Assembly (NCBI RefSeq): GCF_021699195.1
Contig: NZ_SSXE01000046.1
Coordinates: 1-52,179, forward strand
DNA: 52,179 nt
Reading direction: 5' to 3'
Origin: Nonomuraea sp. MG754425
GTDB lineage: Bacteria > Actinomycetota > Actinomycetes > Streptosporangiales > Streptosporangiaceae
A program made the translations under genes and the position numbers. Shown here in pieces: positions 1 to 6,493 of the stretch (its first letter is position 1; every line of letters begins with the position of its first letter). The notes beneath the pieces are model-generated. The model saw nothing but the letters and a program-made list of their open reading frames with translations. It was not told where the DNA came from and ran no database searches.

Positions 1-542
1 CCACGAGTCAGTCGTCCGGCCCCGCTCCGGCCACGGGCCCGCCGACCGGCCCCGCCCCGGACGCGGGTGGCCGGGTGGGGGTCGTCGCGCCCGCTCCGTG
101 CGGGATGGCGGCCTGGCCGCTGGTCACCTACGACGGGACGGTGCTGGCCTGCTGCAACGAGAGCCTCGTCGCCGCCGCCCGCCCCCCGCACCTGGTCCTC
201 GGGCACGCCGACCGGGACCCCTGGCCGGTGTTGCGGCGACGGCAGCTCGACCGGCCGCTGACACGCGCCATCCGGATGTTCGGCCCGCGGCACACCCTGG
301 CCCGGTTCGGCCCGCCGGAGACTCCCCCCGGCGCGGGCTACTGCGAGGTGTGCGTCGCCCTGCCCCGCGACCTGGACCGGAAGGTCGCCGACTACCTGGA
401 CTCGCCGTCCGGCCCGCCGATGGAGCGCGCCGTACGCGGCCTCGTGGAGGAGCGCGGCCCGCACGCCTTCGCCCGCCGCCACGGCATCCCCCGCTACAGC
501 GACCTGGTGACGCTCGGCTGGGAGCCGTCATGCGCCGGTTGA
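1..542 (+). CDS. Radical SAM RiPP-maturase homologue, C-terminal part (5' partial)
   Basis: The reading frame (first full codon at base 3) is open to the left edge, so the N-terminal catalytic half lies outside the window. What remains is the auxiliary-cluster region: a Cys, then 16 residues, then an adjacent Cys pair in the motif YDGTVLACCNES, followed about 70 residues later by CEVC. The neighbouring complete radical SAM protein has exactly the same C-x16-CC ... CxxC pattern, so the two are paralogues. This layout is expected of a SPASM/twitch-like domain that binds an extra Fe-S cluster in peptide-modifying radical SAM enzymes. A Pro/Gly/Ala-rich linker covers the first 20 or so visible residues. 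The gene overlaps the next one by 13 nt, implying translational coupling. The radical SAM call rests on the paralogy, because the CxxxCxxC motif itself is not visible. Confidence 0.72.
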   Translation, partial: TSQSSGPAPATGPPTGPAPDAGGRVGVVAPAPCGMAAWPLVTYDGTVLACCNESLVAAARPPHLVLGHADRDPWPVLRRRQLDRPLTRAIRMFGPRHTLARFGPPETPPGAGYCEVCVALPRDLDRKVADYLDSPSGPPMERAVRGLVEERGPHAFARRHGIPRYSDLVTLGWEPSCAG

Positions 543-1510
543 GGCTCGCCGACATCGAACGGCTGCGCCGCGCGCGTGGCCGTACCGTGCTGCTCTACCT
601 CACCGACCGCTGCCCGGTCGGGTGCGCGCACTGCTCGGTCGGCGCGCTGCCGGCCGGGCCGCGCATCACCGACCGCGCGCTGTTCGAGGAGATCGTGGCG
701 GGCATCGCCGCCGAACCGCGCGTCGAGGCCGTCGCCGTCTCCGGCGGCGAGCCGTTCGCGGAGCGGCGCGGGCTCGTCCTGGCCGTGGACGCGTTCGCGG
801 ACGCCGGTAAGGACGTCGTGCTCTTCACCAGCGGCCACTGGGCGGCGGACCGCTGTCCGGGCTGGATCACGGGGGTGCTGGAACGGTCCTCGACGATCGT
901 CCTGAGCACCGACGCCTTCCACCGGGCGGCCGTCGGCCGGACGCGGTTCGGCCGCGCGGTCGCGCACGCGGCGGGCGCGGGCTGCCACGTGATCGCGCAG
1001 ATCCTGGACGAGCCCGGCGCGGCCACGTTCGCCCGGGACGTGCTCGCCGAGGCGCTGGGCGGCGACTGGGAGCGGCAGGCCGAGGTCAACCTGATCACCC
1101 CGCTGCGGGCGGGGCGGGGCCGTGAGGTCTTCCCGATCGCCCGCCACCGCGCCGTCTCCGAGCTGGGCACGTGCCCGCTGACCGGGTCGCCGACCGTCCG
1201 CTACGACGGGGTGGTCACCGGTTGCTGCAACGAGAGCGTCATCACCGGCGGCGGGCCCCGGGGGCTGCGCCGCCGCGTGACGGGCGCGGCGGAACTGCGG
1301 GACGCGCTGGCCGCCTTCCGCGCCGACCCGCTGCTGCGCGCGGTCGGCTCGGTCCCGGCGGACGGCCTGGTGCGGCTGCCGCCGTTCGCCGGGCTCGCCG
1401 GCGAGCGGCACCCGGACGTCTGCGGCCTGTGCTGGCGCCTGCACGAGATGGCCGAGACCGGCGGCGACGGCCCCCGCCTGCTGACGGCCCTCCTGGGAGA
1501 CCCGCCATGA
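530..1510 (+). CDS. Radical SAM protein with auxiliary Cys motif, RiPP maturation
   Basis: Predicted 326-residue radical SAM enzyme. The canonical cluster-binding motif CPVGCAHC (CxxxCxxC) lies near residue 25 after a typical first beta strand (LLYLTDRC), and SGGEP follows as the SAM-binding GGE motif. The C-terminal half carries C-x16-CC (VRYDGVVTGCCNES) and a later CGLC, matching the upstream partial paralogue and suggesting an auxiliary Fe-S cluster. Such enzymes make C-S, C-C or C-O crosslinks on ribosomal peptides; the likely substrate is the small precursor at 2287-2472. The ATG at 530 is chosen because it overlaps the end of the upstream gene, the usual coupled arrangement. The stop overlaps the ATG of a possible mini-ORF in the repeat that follows. 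The exact reaction cannot be read from sequence. Confidence 0.88.
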   Translation: MRRLRLADIERLRRARGRTVLLYLTDRCPVGCAHCSVGALPAGPRITDRALFEEIVAGIAAEPRVEAVAVSGGEPFAERRGLVLAVDAFADAGKDVVLFTSGHWAADRCPGWITGVLERSSTIVLSTDAFHRAAVGRTRFGRAVAHAAGAGCHVIAQILDEPGAATFARDVLAEALGGDWERQAEVNLITPLRAGRGREVFPIARHRAVSELGTCPLTGSPTVRYDGVVTGCCNESVITGGGPRGLRRRVTGAAELRDALAAFRADPLLRAVGSVPADGLVRLPPFAGLAGERHPDVCGLCWRLHEMAETGGDGPRLLTALLGDPP

Positions 1511-1610
1511 CCGCCGCCCGGCCCAAAAGACCCGTCGCGACCGCCGTCCGGCTGGGAGGCCCGTCGTGATCGCCGCCCGTGTGGGAGGCCCGTGATGACC
1601 GGCGTTCGGG
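1494..1610 (+). repeat. Four imperfect ~29-bp tandem repeats between two genes
   Basis: The gap between the radical SAM gene and the next gene is made of degenerate copies of a unit like GGGAGGCCCGTCGTGA followed by GCCGCCCG, starting near 1494, 1523, 1552 and 1582. Three copies contain a GGGAG(G/A) Shine-Dalgarno-like core followed by a start and/or stop codon. A 20-codon mini-ORF (1507-1569) begins at an ATGA overlap with the radical SAM stop and ends inside the third copy; it has no recognisable domain and may only carry ribosomes through the gap. The last copy supplies the ribosome binding site for the gene starting at 1595. Confidence 0.6.
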
Positions 1611-2329
1611 GGACGCCGAGCCGGCGGCTGGCCGCCAAGCTCGGGCTCGTCATGCCGGGGCTGCTCGCCGAGACGCGGCGCATGTGGGGGCACCCCGAGC
1701 CGGGCGAGCTGTACCGGGAGTGGCTGCGCGCCCTGCACGGCATGATCCGCGCGACCGTCCCCCTCATCCTCGACGCCACCACGACCTGCCTGGCCCGCGA
1801 CGACGACCTGTCGCGGGCCGTCGCGGCGTACCTGGCCCGGCACGCGCACGAGGAGTACGGCCACGACCAGGACGTGCTGGCCGACTACGCCCGCGCGGGC
1901 GGCGACCCCGCCACCCTGCTCGCCGACCCGCCGCCGCCCTGCGTGGCCGCCGTGGTCGGGGCGCAGTACTACTGGATCAGGCACGCCCACCCGGTGGCGC
2001 TGCTCGGGCACATCGCCGTCCTGGAGGGCCATCCGCCCCCGCCCGGCCTGGCGCCCTTCCTGTCCCGGCGCACCGGCCTGCCGCTGGACGCGTTCCGCAC
2101 GCTGGCCACCCACGCCGTCCTGGACGACGGGCATCGCGAGGAGTTGTGGCAGGCGATCGACCGGCTCCCGCTCACCCCCGAGGCCGAGACGCTGATCGGG
2201 CTGAGCGCGCTCAACACGGCACACGGCCTGGCGCAGCTCGTCGAAGCCGTGCAACTGCGCGTGAACGCCGCGCGAAAGGAGACAACATGGCGACCGTCGA
2301 CCAACTGGAAGCCGCGGGCTTCGACCTGA
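1595..2329 (+). CDS. Heme-oxygenase-fold iron-containing redox enzyme candidate
   Basis: Predicted soluble protein of 244 residues, largely helical. It contains HAHEEYGHDQD and, later, HAVLDDGH, i.e. His/Glu/Asp clusters spaced as in the heme-oxygenase-like diiron oxidase group (TenA/PqqC-like fold, 'iron-containing redox enzyme'). Such proteins oxidise small molecules or amino-acid side chains, and in RiPP loci they act as tailoring enzymes. The ATG at 1595 follows GGGAGG at about 1582-1587 with good spacing; a GTG three bases upstream is an alternative. The 3' end overlaps the precursor gene by 43 nt in another frame, so the last ~14 residues are encoded by the same DNA as the precursor leader. 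Family assignment is by motif and context, not by alignment. Confidence 0.65.
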   Translation: MTGVRGTPSRRLAAKLGLVMPGLLAETRRMWGHPEPGELYREWLRALHGMIRATVPLILDATTTCLARDDDLSRAVAAYLARHAHEEYGHDQDVLADYARAGGDPATLLADPPPPCVAAVVGAQYYWIRHAHPVALLGHIAVLEGHPPPPGLAPFLSRRTGLPLDAFRTLATHAVLDDGHREELWQAIDRLPLTPEAETLIGLSALNTAHGLAQLVEAVQLRVNAARKETTWRPSTNWKPRAST

Positions 2330-2472
2330 CGACCGCGTCGGAGGAGCAGCTCGCGGTGCTGCGCTCGCTCAGCGACGAGGAACTCCACGTGCTCGCCTCC
2401 ATCAGGGAACGCATGGAGGAGGCCGCGGACGTCGAAGGGCATGCGTACGCGAGCGGCGGCTGGTGCTGGTGA
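2287..2472 (+). CDS. RiPP precursor peptide, aroma-sacti-like, core ending GGWCW
   Basis: Encodes 61 residues. The leader has two amphipathic stretches, with EEQLAVLRSLSDEELHVLASI followed by RERMEEA, and the C-terminus is HAYASGGWCW, rich in aromatic residues with a single Cys. From memory, this leader pattern and Gly/aromatic tail match the actinobacterial 'aroma-sacti cluster' precursors found beside radical SAM enzymes. The start is well defined: an ATG seven bases after the GGAGA of AAAGGAGACAAC. The gene begins inside the 3' end of the preceding redox-enzyme gene, so translation is coupled. Plausible chemistry is a radical crosslink involving Cys60 and/or the aromatic side chains of Tyr53, Trp59 or Trp61, but no product can be assigned. 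Confidence 0.75.
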   Translation: MATVDQLEAAGFDLTTASEEQLAVLRSLSDEELHVLASIRERMEEAADVEGHAYASGGWCW

Positions 2473-2478
2473 CCGGTG

Positions 2479-5400
2479 ATGACGCGGCCCTGTGCTCGAT
2501 GCGGCGGTGACAACCCGCCCGCCGCCCGCTTCTGCATGACCTGCGGCAGCCCGCTGTCCCCGCTGCCCACAGCCCGTACGACGCTGCGGTTCGTGACCGT
2601 GCTGTTCGGTGACGTGGCCGGCTCGACCCAGCTCGCGGGCAGCCTCAGCCCCGAGGTCTGGCAGGGCACCCTGGCCACCTACTTCGCCGACGTCAGCCGG
2701 GCGGCGACCGGGCACGGCGGCCGGGTGGAGAAGTTCATCGGCGACGCGGTGGTGGCCGTCTTCGGGGTGGAGGCCACCCACGAGGATGACGCGGTGCGCG
2801 CGGTGGAGTGCGCGCGGGTGTCCCTGGAACGGATCGCCCGCCAGGCCGCCGAACTGCGGCGGACGCGCGGGGTGGACTTCTCCGTGCGGTTCGGGATCGC
2901 CTCGGGGCAGGTCGCGCTCTCCGAGCGGGACTCCTCGTTCGCGATCGGCGAGGTCATGAACCGGGCCGCCCGGCTGCAGGCCGCCGCGCCGGCCGACGGC
3001 ATCGTCATCGACGTGCGGACGTGGCTGCTCGTGCGCGGAGCCGTCCCCACCCGCCCGCTCGAACCGATCACCGCCAAGGGCTTCAACCGGCCGCTGCGTG
3101 CCTGGCAGGTCTGCGACCAGGTCGAGGAGCCCGCCGACACCCCGATGGTGGACCGGCGCTCCGAGCTGGACGAGGTGCTCGCCGCGTTGCGGGCGGGCCT
3201 GCTCGGGCCCGGCGTGCCCGCGGTGCTGCTGACGGGCGAGCCGGGCGTCGGGAAGTCCCGGCTGGTGGCCGAGGCGGCGCGGCGGATGGGGGCGGAGGCG
3301 CGGTTCGTCACCCTGCGCTGCCGCCGGGACGGGCAGCGGCTGGGCTACTGGCCGCTCTACCAGCTCGCCGACGAACTCGGGGCCGACCTGTCGCCGGCGG
3401 ACGCCGGGGCGCGGCAGGGGGCGTCCGTGCCGCGCGGGCAGGGTCCGCAGGGCAAGGAGGAGCTGTTCTGGACCCTGCGGCAGTTGCTCCGCGAGGCGGC
3501 GGCGCGGCGGCCGGTCGTCCTCGTGCTCGACGACTGCCAGTGGATGTCCCCGGCGATGCGCGAGTTCCTGGACGGCCTCGCCGGCCCCGGCCTGAACGTC
3601 CCGGCCGCGCTGCTGCTCAGCGGCCGGCTCGACGACCCGGCCGGGTCCGCCGGACCACCCGGCGACACAGGCCGGGCGGCCGACGGGACGGCCCGGACGA
3701 CCGGCGACGCGGGCCGGGAGGCCGGCGACGCGGCGGGTGTGCTGCGGCTGGCGCCGCTCGGCCCTGGGGACACCGCGAAGCTGGCGGCGAGCGTCGTCGC
3801 CCGGCTCGGCGCGCCCCTGCCCGGCGACCTCGTGGACGACCTCGCCCGGCGCAGCGCCGGCAACCCGCTGCACCTCGAACAGCTCGCCTGCCTCCAGGTG
3901 GACGCGGAGGGCCGGACCGACCTCATCGCCCCGAGCGCCGAGGCCGCGGTGGGCGCCCGTCTCGACCACCTGGGCGCGGACGCCCAGCGGCTGCTCGCCA
4001 TCGCCAACGCGCTGGGCGGGAGCTGCGTGGCCGGGGATCTGGAGCGGGTCGCCGACGCCCTGGACCCGCCGCTGGAGCAGAGCTTCGACGAGGCGCTCGG
4101 GCAGCTCCTCGATCATCGGCTGCTGGTCACCCGTGCGCGGGAGCTGGAGGTCGAGTCGCCGGTCGTGGCCGAGGTCGCGTACGGCAGGCTGCCCCTGGCC
4201 GACCGCGCCCAGGTGCACGCCCAGGTGGCCGACCTGGCGGAGGCCGCGGCCGAGCGGCGTCCGGCGGAGATCGAGCTGTGCGCGCTGCACGCCGGGCGCG
4301 CGCACGCGGCCTGGCTGGAGCTGCGTCCTGGAGAGCCGGAGGAGCGGCGGGCCGCCGCCCGCGCGGCCCGCGCGCTGTGCGCCGCCGCGCAGTTCGCGGT
4401 CTCCCGCGGCGACCTGTCGATGGCGCTGCAGACCGCGGACCAGGTCGGCAAGCTGGACGCCGGCCTGCCGGGGCTGGAGCTGGAGATCGCGGCCATCGAG
4501 ACGTACGCCACGGCGGCGGCCGGACGGGCCGACGAGACCCTCGCCCGGATCGCGGCGGCCAGGAGCCGCTGGGACACCGAGGGCAACCTGGCGGCGGCGG
4601 TGCAGCTCACCCTCAACGAGGCGGTGGCCCGCTCCACGATGACCGGGCGCCGGCACCGGTCGCTGATCGGCCAGGCGCGCGAGCTGGCGCACCGGGCCGC
4701 GGACCCGGCGGCGTACGCGCGGGTGCTGCTGCTCGACGGCATCGGGCACATGGAGGTCGGCGACTACGTGACGGCCGAGTCGGTGCTGCAGGAGGCGTTC
4801 GGCCACGCGCGGCGGGCCCGGTGGTGCTTCGGCGCCACCGAGATCCACGGCAACCTGGCGCTCTGCCTGGCCTACGGCAACACCCCGGCTCCCGCCGCCA
4901 CGGCGATCTGCGCCCAGTTGCACGCCGAGCTGGCGGACGCCCACACCGTACGCGCGGCCGTCGGCTGTCCGGCCGCCCTGCTCGCGGACATGACGTGCGA
5001 CCCGGCCTCCGCCGCGACGCTGCTGGACGAGGGCCTGGCGATCCTGTCCGGCATCGGGCACCAGCCGGGCCTGGCGGGGCTGGACCTGTTCAGGGCCACG
5101 CTCGCGGAGCGGCACGGCGACCTCGACGGGGCCGGCCGCGCCCTGGAGCGGGCCATCCGCCGCTACGACACGATCGGCTTCAGCGCGGGCGCGCGATCGG
5201 CCCGGCTCTGGCACGCGACCTTCGCCCCGGCCGCCTGCCCCCAGACCGAGCAGGAGAAGGGACCGGCGGCCGGGAGCTGGGACGTCGAGGTGCTGACCGA
5301 GCAGGCCGCCGCGGCGGACGCGCTGCGGGCGGGCCGGCCGGACGTCGCGGCCGGGCACCTGCTGCGCGCCGGCGAGCGGCTGGACGAGGTGCGGGGCGCG

Positions 5401-5565
5401 GGCGCGCGGATCACCCCGCTGCTGGTGTCCCTGCGCCTGGCCGTGCGCTGCGCGACCCAGGACACCGGCCAGGCGGTGGCTGACCGGATCGCCGCCCAAG
5501 CCAGGGCCGCCGCCCAGGTGAAACGCGACGTCAGAGCCCTGCGCACGATCGACGAGCTGGTATGA
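2479..5565 (+). CDS. Zinc ribbon-nucleotide cyclase-AAA ATPase-TPR regulator
   Basis: A 1028-residue cytoplasmic signalling protein. Residues 5-22 form a zinc ribbon (CxxC ... CxxC). Residues ~36-210 are a class III nucleotide cyclase domain: metal Asp45 in FGDVAGST, Lys85 and Asp89 in EKFIGDAVVAVFG, and the transition-state pair Asn161/Arg165 in NRAAR, so it may be catalytically active. An AAA/STAND-type ATPase follows, with Walker A GEPGVGKS (253-260) and a Walker B-like VLVLDDCQ, then a long helical TPR-like region to the end. This architecture is common in actinobacterial regulators, though no DNA-binding domain is evident. An ATG at 2479 (or GTG at 2476) lies a few bases after the RiPP precursor stop, so it may be read through from that operon and control either flanking peptide cluster. 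Confidence 0.85.
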   Translation: MTRPCARCGGDNPPAARFCMTCGSPLSPLPTARTTLRFVTVLFGDVAGSTQLAGSLSPEVWQGTLATYFADVSRAATGHGGRVEKFIGDAVVAVFGVEATHEDDAVRAVECARVSLERIARQAAELRRTRGVDFSVRFGIASGQVALSERDSSFAIGEVMNRAARLQAAAPADGIVIDVRTWLLVRGAVPTRPLEPITAKGFNRPLRAWQVCDQVEEPADTPMVDRRSELDEVLAALRAGLLGPGVPAVLLTGEPGVGKSRLVAEAARRMGAEARFVTLRCRRDGQRLGYWPLYQLADELGADLSPADAGARQGASVPRGQGPQGKEELFWTLRQLLREAAARRPVVLVLDDCQWMSPAMREFLDGLAGPGLNVPAALLLSGRLDDPAGSAGPPGDTGRAADGTARTTGDAGREAGDAAGVLRLAPLGPGDTAKLAASVVARLGAPLPGDLVDDLARRSAGNPLHLEQLACLQVDAEGRTDLIAPSAEAAVGARLDHLGADAQRLLAIANALGGSCVAGDLERVADALDPPLEQSFDEALGQLLDHRLLVTRARELEVESPVVAEVAYGRLPLADRAQVHAQVADLAEAAAERRPAEIELCALHAGRAHAAWLELRPGEPEERRAAARAARALCAAAQFAVSRGDLSMALQTADQVGKLDAGLPGLELEIAAIETYATAAAGRADETLARIAAARSRWDTEGNLAAAVQLTLNEAVARSTMTGRRHRSLIGQARELAHRAADPAAYARVLLLDGIGHMEVGDYVTAESVLQEAFGHARRARWCFGATEIHGNLALCLAYGNTPAPAATAICAQLHAELADAHTVRAAVGCPAALLADMTCDPASAATLLDEGLAILSGIGHQPGLAGLDLFRATLAERHGDLDGAGRALERAIRRYDTIGFSAGARSARLWHATFAPAACPQTEQEKGPAAGSWDVEVLTEQAAAADALRAGRPDVAAGHLLRAGERLDEVRGAGARITPLLVSLRLAVRCATQDTGQAVADRIAAQARAAAQVKRDVRALRTIDELV

Positions 5566-5574
5566 GCCGACTAT

Positions 5575-5584
5575 GAACCGGTTC
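5575..5584. promoter_or_regulatory. 10-bp palindrome upstream of lanthipeptide operon
   Basis: GAACCGGTTC is a perfect palindrome in the 67-bp gap before the first lanthipeptide gene. This is the only gap before the operon, so its promoter should be here or inside the regulator gene. A GAGGAGG ribosome binding site follows at about 5621. Function of the palindrome is not shown; it could be chance. Confidence 0.25.
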
Positions 5585-5632
5585 TGAAGCCCCCGCCCGA
5601 GGATCGAGAAGCAGACACCGAGGAGGTGGACG

Positions 5633-6493
5633 ATGAAGTGGTCAGCCGGATTGGCCGAGATCCTGCCGCAGGAGGAGCCGGCCGAGCGCTGGCTGCAGTA
5701 CGGCCTCACCCCGGACCGGGAACGCTCCGGCGACCTCTACGCCGGACTCGCCCTGGTGGCCCGGCAGGCCGTGCGCGACGGGCTGGCCCACGACTTCTTC
5801 TTCATGCACAAGCCCCCCGGCCTGCGCGTCCGGTTCCGTCCCGGCGACGGCGAGCAGGCCCGCCTCGATCACCTGCTGCGCGAGCGGCTGACCCGGTGGA
5901 CCGGCGACGGCGTCCTGACCGGCTGGCGGCCCGGCGTGTACGAGCCGGAGACGTACCTGTTCGGCGGGCCGGCCTCGATGCGCAGCGTGCACCGGGTCTT
6001 CACCGCCGACTCGCTGGCCTGGCTGGAGCACCACCGGCTCCGCCTGGCCGGCGCGCGGCCCGGCCCGACGTGGGCGATGTCGCTGCTGCTGCTCCAGCCC
6101 CTGTTCGGCACGCTGCGGATCGCCGGCTGGGAGGACCTCGGTGTCTGGGAGCGCGTGCGGCGGCATCGCCCGCTGGCCCCGTCCGTGAGCGCGGACCCCC
6201 GGCTCGTGCGGCTGGCCAGGGTGCTGCGCGCGGCCTGGCCGAGGCCCGCCGCGCTGGCCGCGAAGGTGTCGCCGGAGGCGGCGGAGCTGGCCGGGGAGTA
6301 CCGCGAGATCGTCTCCGTGGAGGGCGAGCGCTGGTTCCGCGACTACTTCGAGAGCGGCTCGGCCGGCATGGGGCCGCGCGCGGTGGCGTCGTACCTGGTG
6401 ATCTTCCACTGGAACCGGGCGGGGCTGTCCGCGGCGCACCAGGCGCTGATCGCCGAGGCGCTGCTGGTTCGTGACGCCGAGGAGGCCCGGTGA
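5633..6493 (+). CDS. Thiopeptide-type bacteriocin biosynthesis protein (split LanB elimination domain)
   Basis: A 286-residue protein of the SpaB_C/'thiopeptide-type bacteriocin biosynthesis domain' family, with family-like stretches FFFMHKPPGLRVRF near residue 55 and YEPETYLFGG near residue 103. In class I lanthipeptide and thiopeptide systems this domain removes glutamate from glutamylated Ser/Thr to leave dehydroalanine/dehydrobutyrine; here it is a separate protein rather than the C-terminal part of LanB. The ATG follows a strong GAGGAGG site. It ends in a GTGA overlap with the gene for the larger dehydratase subunit, so the two are coupled and probably form a complex. No membrane segment or signal peptide is seen. 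Confidence 0.85.
   Translation: MKWSAGLAEILPQEEPAERWLQYGLTPDRERSGDLYAGLALVARQAVRDGLAHDFFFMHKPPGLRVRFRPGDGEQARLDHLLRERLTRWTGDGVLTGWRPGVYEPETYLFGGPASMRSVHRVFTADSLAWLEHHRLRLAGARPGPTWAMSLLLLQPLFGTLRIAGWEDLGVWERVRRHRPLAPSVSADPRLVRLARVLRAAWPRPAALAAKVSPEAAELAGEYREIVSVEGERWFRDYFESGSAGMGPRAVASYLVIFHWNRAGLSAAHQALIAEALLVRDAEEAR

Noticed and set aside
1592..1594. GTG start for the iron-redox protein
   Set aside because: The ATG directly after it has the better spacing from GGGAGG, though the difference is one residue.
1969..5709. 1246-codon open frame on the minus strand
   Set aside because: Antisense to the cyclase/ATPase gene and its neighbours; composition is Arg/Pro/Gly/His-rich without domains, as expected from GC-rich shadow frames.
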